Origin: Gemmatimonas sp.
GTDB lineage: Bacteria; Gemmatimonadota; Gemmatimonadetes; Gemmatimonadales; Gemmatimonadaceae
NCBI RefSeq assembly: GCF_021298855.1
Contig: NZ_JAJTHI010000016.1
Span: 1 to 64,000 of the forward strand
Direction of reading: 5' to 3'
DNA: 64,000 bases
Within the stretch, counting starts at the first letter, position 1. Each line of letters starts with the position of its first letter. The notes below the pieces were generated by a model. It was not told the DNA's origin. It made no database searches and was given only the letters and a program-made list of their open reading frames with translations. Shown in pieces: positions 54,724-63,051 of this stretch. Made by a program: the position numbers and the translations under genes.

Positions 54724-56067
54724 TCAGTTCACGCGGGCGCGCTCGATCACGGTGGAGGTGCCGTCGCGCTTCCCCAGGTAGACGACGCCGCCAGGGCCGA
54801 AGCCCAGCACCTGACGCCCCTCGGGGACGAGCACGCGCTCGATGACGTCGCCCTTGCCGTTGATCACGTCGTACACGCTGCCGGCTGGCTGCGGCTTGGT
54901 GGGAATGGTGAGGACCCACAGATTGCCGTCGGCGTCGGCCCGGGTGCTGGTGGCGAAGAAAGGGGGCTGGTAGTCGGGCAATTCGCTCGCCGTCACGACG
55001 TTGATCCGGGGTGGGGCCACCTGGGGCGCGCGCACCGGCCCCCCGGCCCCCGGTGGCCCGCCTTCGGCGCGGATCATCATCTGCACGCGCGGCGCCCCGC
55101 CGCCGGCCCCCCCGCCCATCATGCTGCCAAACGCCGTGGCCATGGCCGCCCCCTGCCCGGGATTCGCGGCCGCCTGCTTGTCGAGGAGCGTCTTCACCGA
55201 GTCCACCAGCTTCGCCTTGTCCTCGTCGGTGAGGCGCTTCCAGTCGAACGCCATCTTGGGCGACGAACGCCGCGTGCCGTTGGCCTCCACCCAATCCACG
55301 TGATAGTCGCGTCCGCGCACGAAGGCCACGTCGCCGTTGGGGAGCACGGCCCATTCATCCACCACCGGCAACGGATTCACCTCGATCGACACGTTCATCT
55401 TGCCGTCGTCGGTGCGGGTGATCGTGGGCAGCGAGCGGGGAATCTTCACGAATCCCACCGTATCCACCACGCGCGTCTGCAGATTCACGCGCGTGATGGC
55501 CATGGTGTCGGGGATGCCGGACATCTGCGGCGTGCCGTTCACCATCTGCATGCGAATGGCGGGCATGCCGCGGTACACCAGATGTCCGTTGCTGTAGAAG
55601 GCCCCGGCACCCACGCCACCCGCCGCGAGCATCATGGCGTCCTGCGCGCGTGGCACCGACATCACCCGCTGCACCTCCCCGTTCGCATCGATCACCAGCA
55701 TGCTCAGCGACTGCGCATCCACGAACAGCGTGGAGTCGCCCCGAAAGGCGATGAGGCTGGCCATGCCGCTGCCGTAGGCGTTGGGATTGCCCGGGGTGGT
55801 GTCGGCCACGACCTTCACGATGGCGAGCGTGGAGTCGAGGAGCAGCACCCGCCGTGCGCTGATGTCGTTCACCAGCAGGCGCCCACCGGGGAGCGCGCGC
55901 ACGTTGGTGATGGTACCGAGCGAGTCCGTCGTGGCAGCCGCGACGGGGCCGAGCGGGCGGATGGGGGGGCGGGAGGTCGAGCTGCCGGGTTGGGCGTGAG
56001 CGGTGGTGAGCGCGGCGGTCAGCGCGGCGGTCAGCGCGAGTGTGGCCGTGGCGAAGAGGCGTTTCAT
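54724..56067 (-). CDS. Exported beta-propeller-like protein with Gly/Pro/Met-rich insert
   Basis: 447-residue secreted protein. The signal peptide contains a repeated tract (TAALTAALTTA) and ends HAQ. Residues 40-270 hold propeller-like blades (NVRALPGGRLLVNDISARRV, EWAVLPNGDVAFVRGRDYHV). A helical segment (RLTDEDKAKLVDSVKTLLD) precedes a Gly/Pro/Met insert (MMGGGAGGGAP) and then a final blade (RADADGNLWVLTI). The fold suggests a six-bladed NHL-like ligand or protein binder, but no function is established. It lies downstream of the TonB-receptor-like gene on the same strand, separated only by the heptamer repeat. Confidence 0.75.
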   Translation of the reverse strand: MKRLFATATLALTAALTAALTTAHAQPGSSTSRPPIRPLGPVAAATTDSLGTITNVRALPGGRLLVNDISARRVLLLDSTLAIVKVVADTTPGNPNAYGSGMASLIAFRGDSTLFVDAQSLSMLVIDANGEVQRVMSVPRAQDAMMLAAGGVGAGAFYSNGHLVYRGMPAIRMQMVNGTPQMSGIPDTMAITRVNLQTRVVDTVGFVKIPRSLPTITRTDDGKMNVSIEVNPLPVVDEWAVLPNGDVAFVRGRDYHVDWVEANGTRRSSPKMAFDWKRLTDEDKAKLVDSVKTLLDKQAAANPGQGAAMATAFGSMMGGGAGGGAPRVQMMIRAEGGPPGAGGPVRAPQVAPPRINVVTASELPDYQPPFFATSTRADADGNLWVLTIPTKPQPAGSVYDVINGKGDVIERVLVPEGRQVLGFGPGGVVYLGKRDGTSTVIERARVN

Positions 56068-56086
56068 CGGTGGGTTGGTTCAGGAA

Positions 56087-56190
56087 GCAGGAAGCAGGAA
56101 GCAGGGAGCAGGAGGCACGGAGCAGGAGGCACGGAGCAGGGGGCAGGGAGGCTGCTGCCTGACTCCTGCCGCCCGCCCCCTGCCTCCTTG
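56087..56190. repeat. Tandem GCAGGNN heptamers with partial inverted arm
   Basis: Nine 7-bp units in a row (GCAGGAA, GCAGGAA, GCAGGGA, GCAGGAG, GCACGGA, GCAGGAG, GCACGGA, GCAGGGG, GCAGGGA) at 56087-56149, followed by a C-rich run (56164-56189, e.g. GCCCCCTGCCTCC) complementary to the last units. It lies in the 131-bp gap between the receptor-like gene and the propeller gene. The same heptamer is seen at 38651-38766 and 47849-48045. Confidence 0.85.
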
Positions 56191-56198
56191 TCGTTGGG

Positions 56199-59100
56199 TT
56201 ATTGCCGCATGATGATGGTCTGCGCGCCGCCGCCCATGCCGCCGGCCATCATCATGCCGCCGCCCATGAGGCCGGCACCGCCACCACCGGCGGTGCCGGA
56301 GCGAATGGTCTTGAGATAGCGATCGTCGAGGGCCAGCGCGATGAATGGCGGGAGCCGGCGCCGCTGCGCCGCCGTCAGCAGCTGCTTCACCTGCGGTGCA
56401 TACCCCCGCAGCATGTCGATGCTGGCTTCCCGCGCCCGGACATACCGAAAGTAGATGCGCTCCCGGTCGTAGCCGTCGGGAAGGCTGGCAAACTGCGCCG
56501 CAATGGGCGACCAGATGGAGTCGAGACGCACCAGGTACCGGCGGTTCATCGTGGCGATGGCGTCGGCCTGATCGGCACTCAACTTGAGCGTGTCCTGATC
56601 ACGCAGGATGGTGGCCATCGGGTTGGGCACACCGCCGTTGCCGAACTGCGCCTTGATGGTGGCGGCGTTGGCCTTGATGCCGTCGGTGCGCCGGCCACGG
56701 TCGAGCGACTGCGTCAGCACCTGCCGCTCGCGCGTGGGACCAATGTCGTAGCGCAGCTGCGCGGTTACGGTCACGGGGGCGCGGAACTGCTGGAACTGCG
56801 GATTGGTGGCGGCGAAGCGCTCGTTCACCTCGTAGCGATAGCGGCGCGCCACCGGATCGAAGCCGCGCACATACAGCAGCGCCTGGTCGAGGAACGGCTG
56901 CTGTCCCCATCCGCGCAGCCGCTGTTGCCCGTGCAGCAGCAGGTCGGCGGCGCCAATGGGGTTGGCCACATTGAGCGTCAGGTTCATGCGCTGGGGCAGC
57001 CGCAGCTTGAGCGGGTTGAAGCCGATGCTGAGATTCGCGCTGCTCACCCATGGCCCCTGACAGCTGTTGCGGGCGGCCAAGGTGCCGAGCTGCCGGGCGA
57101 GGCACGCACGCGCCACGCGGGAGCCGTTCTCGAGCAGCGCCCGCATGCCGCTTGCCACCAGGGGATCGCCTGCCGTGGCCGGGTCGAACACGAAGGCGCG
57201 GTCGTTGGTGAAGCCGTCGCCGTTCACATCGCCGCCAATGGTGGGCGTGATGGGCGTCCCCGACCGGAATTGCCCGAACCAGGCGATGCGCACGAGGTCG
57301 AAGGCGTTCCAGTTGAGGGTGTAGGTGATCTGGTGGCGCGAGTCGAACCCCGCACGCGACCAGTCCACGGCAAACGGATCGCCGGCGGTGCTCGTGAAGC
57401 CGCGGAACTGCTCCCGCACGTTGCCGTAGGTGTAGCTCGCGCTCCAGCCAAAGTTGGTGCTGAAGCTCATGGGGGAGAGACGCACACTCACTTGCCCGGT
57501 GCGGGAGCGCAGATCGCTCAGCTGCTCGGTGACCCGCTGGTACTGCGGCACCACCCGGCCGTCGCCGGCGGCAATGCCACCGGTGAGCGGCACGATGCTG
57601 GACGCGTTCACGAAGACGGGGCGATCGCCTTCGTTCGGCAGGGAGAACCGCCGCGTCCCCGCGAAGTTGCGATCCAGGAAGCTCTGCTGCTGCGTGTTGA
57701 CCGACCAGGTGGCGTCGATGCTGGCGTTGAACACATTCCAGAGCACGGGACCGCTCCATGACAGATTCGACCGCACGCTGCGCGACGGTGCGAAGCCCGA
57801 GCCGAACAGCGTCACGTTGGGCGCCCCCACGGCGAACAACGTGCCCGTGCTGCCGTCGGCGCAGCGGCTGGGGATGCTGCCAACGCTGGTATAGGCCGTC
57901 CAGTCGGGCGTGGGCACGGCCGCCCCGACGCACGCCAGCTGCTGAATGGCGCTCGGCAGCCCCGTATTGTCGATCGCGCTGCCAATGAGCGTGGGTTGCG
58001 GCGAATTCTGGAAGACGCCAATGCCGCCGCGCACCACGGCGCGCGGTCCGCGGAAGGCGCCATCGAAGGCCCCGATTTGCGGCCCCGTGCCGTACTGCCA
58101 GGAGAAGCCAAGGCGCGGGCTCACGAACACCCCGTTGGGGACGCGGTCGTTGCGCACCCCGAGGCGCTCTTCGAGGGCCAGGTTGCGCGCCGGTGCATCG
58201 AGGAAGCGATTGGCGTCCACGCGCACGCCGTACTGCACCTGCAGGGTCTGCGAGTGGCGGTAGGAGTCACCGAGCGACAGGGCCGCAATGAGCACGCCCG
58301 CCTCGCGTTCGCGTGGCGACAGCGTGCGCGTGTACGACAGGGGCAGCCCCGCCTGCAGATCGGCGAGCGAGTTGTAGGTGAAGGTGCCGAGCCGGTTGAT
58401 CGTCTGATCCTGCGCGGAGCCCTCGTGCCGCACTTCGGTGCCCAGCTTGAGGCGGTGCTTGTTGTTGCCGCTGAACCACGACAGCGTGTTCATGGCCATG
58501 GCCGTGGTGGTGCGCTGCGTGGTGTTGAGCAACTGGTTGCCGCCGAAGCTGAGCAGCTGCACCCCGCTGGTGCCGTCGGCAAAGGTCGAGTTCACCCGCA
58601 CGCGCCCGGCGGGGAGATCGAGATAGGGATCGCCCGTGGCGTTGGAGGCATTGACGCCGGCACTCGTTTCGGTGAGCACGCCGACCGTGCGCAGGGTGAA
58701 ATAGCCACTGTGTCGCGCCTGTACGCCGCCGGTCCAGCTGATGCGTTCCGCGCCGGTGTTGGGGAGTGCCGTGGTGAGCGGCGTGAAGGCCGGGTTCTGG
58801 CGGTTCCAGTTGGCGCTCACCGTGATGTTGTACGCAGCGCCGCTGACGCTCGACGGAGGCGCCACATCGATGGCGGCAAGTACCGACCCCTGGTCGGTGA
58901 GACGGCTGCCGGGCACACCGGCGCTGGTAATGGGCACCCGGTTGCTGCCGAGAATGCCCAGCAGCCGGGACACCGAATCGGTGGCCACGCCACTGGCCTT
59001 GAGTCCGTTGCTGGAGGTGTTGAGCAACGTCTGCAGATCGTTGCTGCGCCGCCCCAGCTGATACGACAGCGCGTAGAACGCCTTGTCGAAGACGAGCGGG

Positions 59101-59945
59101 CCCGAGACGGTGCCCCCCAGCGAGGCGTTGGTGAACTGCTGCCCGGTGGCGCGCGCGGCGGCGTCGGTCCATTGCAGCGCCGGGTTGTCGCCCACGACGC
59201 TGAGGCCGCGGTTGCTGAAGTTGGTCCCGCTGCGCGTGCGCAGCTGGAACTGCCCGCCGCTGAAGCCGCCCCGCGACACATCGTAGGGGGACGTGGCGAG
59301 CGCGCTGAACACCCCGGCATCGCGCGGCAGTCCCGCCCCACCGAACAGCATCCCGTTGAGGGTCGTGTTGTTCTGATCGGCGCCGAGGCCCAGCACCGAG
59401 AAGCCGTTGGCCCCGCCATCCTGCCCGGGCACGAGCTGCACGCCGGGGAGCGTGGCCGCGAGCGCCGCGAGATCCGTCATCTGGTCGGGCGGCAGCGCGT
59501 TGAGGTTGCTGATCGTCCGCTCGGTGCCGCCCACGTCCTGCGACAGTTCGCCGCGCGACACGCGCTGGCGGTCGGCGGTGACCTTCATGGCCTCGAGCAC
59601 CGTGCCCACCTTGCTCAGCTTCGCATCGGCGAGCAGCACGTCTTCGTCGGCCGCACGCTTCACCTCGAAGCGCTTCTGGGCATACCCCACCGCCGCCACG
59701 GTGACCATGTAGTCGCCATCGCCATTGGGAAAGGTGATGGTGAAGCGGCCGGCGCGGTCGGTGCGGGCGGTGCGGTTGACGTTGCCCGAGAGCGACGTGA
59801 CCAGGATGGACACGTTGTCGAGCGGTTCATTGCTCTCGCCGGTAATGCGGCCGCGAATGACATCGACCTGCTGGGCGTATGCCGGCGGGGCCGCCAGCGC
59901 GAGCAGGAGCAGCAGGACGGTGAAGAACGCGAAACGACGGGGCAC
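56199..59945 (-). CDS. TonB-dependent-receptor-like outer-membrane protein with regulatory-like N-domain and LTxxQ-type tail
   Basis: 1248-residue protein from a GTG that opens a signal peptide (RRFAFFTVLLLLLALAAP, site YAQ). Residues 28-110 form a carboxypeptidase-regulatory-like sandwich (IRGRITGESNEPLDNVSILV). A plug-like region then starts LPPDQMTDLAALAATLPGV, followed by a barrel to about residue 1070. After the barrel come about 175 residues not usual for such receptors: LKLSADQADAIATMNRRYL and QLLTAAQRRRLPPF resemble the LTxxQ motifs of Spy/CpxP, and the end is Gly/Met-rich (LMGGGMMMAGGMGGG). The ligand is unknown. An upstream repeat region reads open in frame but is not included. Confidence 0.87.
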   Translation of the reverse strand: MPRRFAFFTVLLLLLALAAPPAYAQQVDVIRGRITGESNEPLDNVSILVTSLSGNVNRTARTDRAGRFTITFPNGDGDYMVTVAAVGYAQKRFEVKRAADEDVLLADAKLSKVGTVLEAMKVTADRQRVSRGELSQDVGGTERTISNLNALPPDQMTDLAALAATLPGVQLVPGQDGGANGFSVLGLGADQNNTTLNGMLFGGAGLPRDAGVFSALATSPYDVSRGGFSGGQFQLRTRSGTNFSNRGLSVVGDNPALQWTDAAARATGQQFTNASLGGTVSGPLVFDKAFYALSYQLGRRSNDLQTLLNTSSNGLKASGVATDSVSRLLGILGSNRVPITSAGVPGSRLTDQGSVLAAIDVAPPSSVSGAAYNITVSANWNRQNPAFTPLTTALPNTGAERISWTGGVQARHSGYFTLRTVGVLTETSAGVNASNATGDPYLDLPAGRVRVNSTFADGTSGVQLLSFGGNQLLNTTQRTTTAMAMNTLSWFSGNNKHRLKLGTEVRHEGSAQDQTINRLGTFTYNSLADLQAGLPLSYTRTLSPREREAGVLIAALSLGDSYRHSQTLQVQYGVRVDANRFLDAPARNLALEERLGVRNDRVPNGVFVSPRLGFSWQYGTGPQIGAFDGAFRGPRAVVRGGIGVFQNSPQPTLIGSAIDNTGLPSAIQQLACVGAAVPTPDWTAYTSVGSIPSRCADGSTGTLFAVGAPNVTLFGSGFAPSRSVRSNLSWSGPVLWNVFNASIDATWSVNTQQQSFLDRNFAGTRRFSLPNEGDRPVFVNASSIVPLTGGIAAGDGRVVPQYQRVTEQLSDLRSRTGQVSVRLSPMSFSTNFGWSASYTYGNVREQFRGFTSTAGDPFAVDWSRAGFDSRHQITYTLNWNAFDLVRIAWFGQFRSGTPITPTIGGDVNGDGFTNDRAFVFDPATAGDPLVASGMRALLENGSRVARACLARQLGTLAARNSCQGPWVSSANLSIGFNPLKLRLPQRMNLTLNVANPIGAADLLLHGQQRLRGWGQQPFLDQALLYVRGFDPVARRYRYEVNERFAATNPQFQQFRAPVTVTAQLRYDIGPTRERQVLTQSLDRGRRTDGIKANAATIKAQFGNGGVPNPMATILRDQDTLKLSADQADAIATMNRRYLVRLDSIWSPIAAQFASLPDGYDRERIYFRYVRAREASIDMLRGYAPQVKQLLTAAQRRRLPPFIALALDDRYLKTIRSGTAGGGGAGLMGGGMMMAGGMGGGAQTIIMRQ

Positions 59946-60060
59946 GTCGGGGGAGTCGAAGGTGGAGGCTGCCCATGCTACGGCCGGGGGCCGGGTTCCG
60001 TTACGACACGGGGGGAGAGACGGGGGTTGCCGTTGGCTCGGGAACGACGCGGGGGGAACG

Positions 60061-60416
60061 ACGCGCAATCGACGACGCGTTGGCAGGGACGCGTTGGCGC
60101 CGACGCGTTGGCGGGGACGCGTTGGCACGGACGCGGACCCCGACGCGGACTCCGACGCGGGCACCGACGCAGACACTGACGCAGACCTCGACGCAGACCC
60201 CGACGCAGACACCGACGCTGGGGGAACAACGCGGGGGAACAACGCGGGGGAACAACGCGGCGACGAGCCTTCGGCCGTCGCGGGGCGTCGTGGTTGGCGT
60301 CGCGGTTGGCGTCGGTGCCCGCGTCGGTGCCCGCGCTCCTGCGCGTTCGTGCCAGCGCGTTCTCGCCAACGCGTTTTCGCCAACGCGTCCCCGCCAACGC
60401 GTCGTCGATTGCGCGT
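60061..60416. repeat. Mirrored array of 12-14 bp tandem repeats
   Basis: Four direct copies of a 14-bp unit (GACGCGTTGGCNNN, 60074-60129) are mirrored by four inverted copies (GCCAACGCGTNNNN, 60351-60406), with ACGCGCAATC flanking both outer ends. Between them are seven 12-bp units (GACGCAGACNNN type, 60130-60213), three perfect 13-bp units (GGGGAACAACGCG, 60221-60259), and two 12-bp units (GTCGGTGCCCGC, 60311-60334) that complement one of the first array. It fills most of the 531-bp gap between the receptor-like gene and murB, where no convincing gene is seen. It is not CRISPR, as units are contiguous. Confidence 0.88.
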
Positions 60417-60476
60417 GGTGGCCTCTCCTGCCGTAATCTCCGCGGTCGCTCGCGTCCCTCGGCTTCGCGCGCGACG

Positions 60477-61406
60477 CTAGAACTCGCCGATGAAACCGAT
60501 TTCGGGCGTGAGTTCGTATCCGAACCGCTCTCGCACCGCCTGCTGTGCGTGCGCAATGAGCGCGCGCACGTCGGCCGCGCTGGCGCGCCCGAGGTTCACC
60601 ATGATGTTCGCGTGTATGTGCGAGATCTGCGCGTCGCCCACGCGAAAGCCCTTGAGGCCGCACTGGTCAATGAGGCGGCCGGCGCCCACCCCCTCGATCT
60701 TCTGGAAGATCGAGCCGGCACTGGGATGTATCCCCAGCCACGGGTGGCGTGAGCCACGCCAGCTGAGGTTCTCCTGCAGGATGCGGTGCAGGCGGGCCGG
60801 GTCGTCCTTCGTGAGCCGGAAGCGCGCGCTCAGCACCACGTCGCGCCGATGATGGAACACCGTGTCGTCGTAGCCGAACCGGATATAGTCCGCGTCCACC
60901 GTCTTCCGCTCCCCCTCGGCGCTGAGAATGTCGCAGTCGGCGAACACCTCGCTGATGAACATCGTGCGCTCGCGCTCGGGGGCCGGCGACAGAAAGTGCA
61001 GATTCTGCCAGAGCGCGCCCCCCACCGTGCTGGGAATGCCGATGTAGTGCTCGAGTCCCGACCACCCCCCGCGCACCGTCTCGAGCACCAGCTCCTGGAC
61101 CACGGCCCCGCTTTCGCTCCACAGCACCCCGTCCGGGCTGATCGTGTGCGCCGCGGCGCGATTGCGGATCACCAGCCCGCGCACCCCCCGGTCGCCAATG
61201 AGCACATTGGCGCCCAGCCCCAAAACGAACCAGGGGAGGCCGCCATGGCGCGCCGCGGTGATGGCGGCGGCGAGATCATCGGCGGAGGTGGCATCGTACA
61301 GCCAATCCGCCGGGCCGCCGATCTGAAAGGTGGTGAACGGAGCCAGCGGCGCGTTCGGCGTGAGGCGCGACGCGTCGAGGGTCGACAAGGCGGAAGGGAC
61401 AGTCAT
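60477..61406 (-). CDS. murB: UDP-N-acetylmuramate dehydrogenase (UDP-N-acetylenolpyruvoylglucosamine reductase)
   Basis: 309-residue FAD enzyme of peptidoglycan synthesis that reduces UDP-GlcNAc-enolpyruvate with NADPH. FAD-binding parts are TTFQIGGPADWLYDA, VLGLGANVLIGD and the GIPSTVGGALWQN segment. The catalytic Ser lies in PSAGSIFQKIEG, and the C-terminus has CGLKGFRVGDAQISHIHANI with the final catalytic Glu in TPEIGFIGEF. Length is typical. The ATG at MTVPSALS gives the family's usual start; the upstream frame is low-complexity. It is divergent from the M16 pair. Confidence 0.97.
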   Translation of the reverse strand: MTVPSALSTLDASRLTPNAPLAPFTTFQIGGPADWLYDATSADDLAAAITAARHGGLPWFVLGLGANVLIGDRGVRGLVIRNRAAAHTISPDGVLWSESGAVVQELVLETVRGGWSGLEHYIGIPSTVGGALWQNLHFLSPAPERERTMFISEVFADCDILSAEGERKTVDADYIRFGYDDTVFHHRRDVVLSARFRLTKDDPARLHRILQENLSWRGSRHPWLGIHPSAGSIFQKIEGVGAGRLIDQCGLKGFRVGDAQISHIHANIMVNLGRASAADVRALIAHAQQAVRERFGYELTPEIGFIGEF

Positions 61407-61608
61407 CAGCGGGATGGGGTTCGGCAGTACGGCCGGACGCCAATGTAGCCGGGGGAGTACCGGGCCGTCAGTCGTTGACGACGGGAGGAGGGCGTCGGCC
61501 GGCGCCAGCAACCCTCCGCCGGCGGATCCCGTTAATGTCCCATGGGGTAGTGCTCGCCACCCCCACTGCGGGGTCGCCCTGCAGTTCGTGCTCTCCTCCC
61601 ACCCGCTC

Positions 61609-63051
61609 ATGCGCGTTCGGTCTCTTCGCCGCCTCCGTACGCTGTCGCTGCGCGCCGCCCTGGCGCTCGCCACGGTTGCCGCCCTGCCGGCCACACCACC
61701 GGCCGCCCTGCACGCCCAGTCCCGCGCCGAGCTCGAAAAGGTGCTGCGCCGCAAGGTGCTGGCGAACGGCATGGAGGTCATCGTCGTGGAGAACCACGGC
61801 GTGCCCATTGCCACGCTCGAGATCAACGTGCGCAACGGCGCCTTCACGCAGCCGCCGGAGTACGCGGGGCTCGCGCACATGTACGAGCACATGTTCTTCA
61901 AGGCCAACACGGACCTGCCCGACGCGCAGGCGTTCAACGATCGCGCCGGCGAGCTGGGGGCGGTGTTCAACGGCACCACGCAGGAAGAGCGCGTGAACTA
62001 CTATCTCACCCTCCCCGCCGACTCGGTGGCGGGAGGGCTGCGTTTCCTGGCGAGTGCGCTCATCAATCCGCTGTTCCGGGAGGATGAACTCGCGCGGGAA
62101 AAGGAAGTGGTGCTGGGCGAGTACGATCGCAACGAGGCGCAGCCCGGCTTCCGCTTCCAGCAGCAGGCGAACGCGCTGCTGTATCCGGGGCAGGGGAGCC
62201 GCAAGAACACCATCGGCGATCGGCTGGTGCTCAAGAACGTGACGCAGGAGCAGATGCGCACCATCCAGCGCAAGTACTACGTGCCGAACAACTGCGCGCT
62301 CATCGTCACCGGCGACGTGGACCCCGAACGCATCTTCGCGCTCGCCGAACAGGTCTTCGGTTCGTGGCCGCGCGGCGCGGACCCGTTCGTGGCCGATCCC
62401 ATTCCGCCCATTCCGCCGCTCGACAGCAACAAGGCGCAGATCAGCGAAGAGCCGATCAACGCGGTGGCGGTGCTGTTGCAGTGGCAGGGGCCGAGCGTGG
62501 GGAAGGATCCCGGCGCCACCTTTGCCGCCGACGTGTTCAGCGATGTGCTGAACACCCCCGGCAGTACGTTCCAGAAGAACCTCGTGGATTCGGGGCTCTG
62601 GCTGGGCGTGGGGGTGAACTACTACACGCTCAATCAGGTGGGGCCCATCTCGATCAGCGGGCAAACCACGCCCGACAAGTTCCGCGCGGCCATGGCGGCG
62701 CTCGAGCGCGAGATCGCCCGCTTCAGTGATCCCACGTACATCTCGTCGCGCGAGCTGGAAGCGGTGAAGGCGCAGCGGGCGGTATCGAGCGCCTTCGGCA
62801 TCGAAAAGGCGAGCGAGATCGCCCACACCATCGGCTTCTGGTGGAGCGTGGCCAGTCTCGACTACTTCATGAGCTACACCGACCGCATGGCACAGCAGCG
62901 CATCACCGATCTCCTGCGCTACACGAGCACCTACATCGTGGGGAAGCCGCGGGTCACCAGCGTGCTGCTGTCGAGCGACGCGCGGCGGGCCATTGGCCTC
63001 ACGGAAGCGGAGCTGCTCAAGCCGTTCACGAAGTCGGGGGTGAAGCCGTGA
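61609..63051 (+). CDS. Exported M16-family zinc metallopeptidase (catalytic)
   Basis: 480-residue M16 peptidase (pitrilysin/processing-protease family). The signal peptide is MRVRSLRRLRTLSLRAALAL, ending near LHAQ. The inverted zinc motif is complete: His90, Glu93 and His94 in GLAHMYEHMFF, and Glu171 in VLGEYDRNEA, at the standard distance of 77 from the second His. The second half (from about 260) is the peptide-binding partner domain. It probably degrades peptides in the periplasm. Its stop and the next start share one base (TGATG), so a catalytic/non-catalytic pair is translated together. Confidence 0.95.
   Translation: MRVRSLRRLRTLSLRAALALATVAALPATPPAALHAQSRAELEKVLRRKVLANGMEVIVVENHGVPIATLEINVRNGAFTQPPEYAGLAHMYEHMFFKANTDLPDAQAFNDRAGELGAVFNGTTQEERVNYYLTLPADSVAGGLRFLASALINPLFREDELAREKEVVLGEYDRNEAQPGFRFQQQANALLYPGQGSRKNTIGDRLVLKNVTQEQMRTIQRKYYVPNNCALIVTGDVDPERIFALAEQVFGSWPRGADPFVADPIPPIPPLDSNKAQISEEPINAVAVLLQWQGPSVGKDPGATFAADVFSDVLNTPGSTFQKNLVDSGLWLGVGVNYYTLNQVGPISISGQTTPDKFRAAMAALEREIARFSDPTYISSRELEAVKAQRAVSSAFGIEKASEIAHTIGFWWSVASLDYFMSYTDRMAQQRITDLLRYTSTYIVGKPRVTSVLLSSDARRAIGLTEAELLKPFTKSGVKP

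Noticed and set aside
59946-60383. N-terminal extension of the receptor-like protein through the repeat array
   Set aside because: The extension is Ser/Arg/Ala low-complexity from the DNA repeats, and a proper signal peptide begins at the GTG at 59945.
60061-60416. Possible CRISPR array
   Set aside because: Units are 12-14 bp and directly adjacent, with no spacers of even length, and no cas gene is near.
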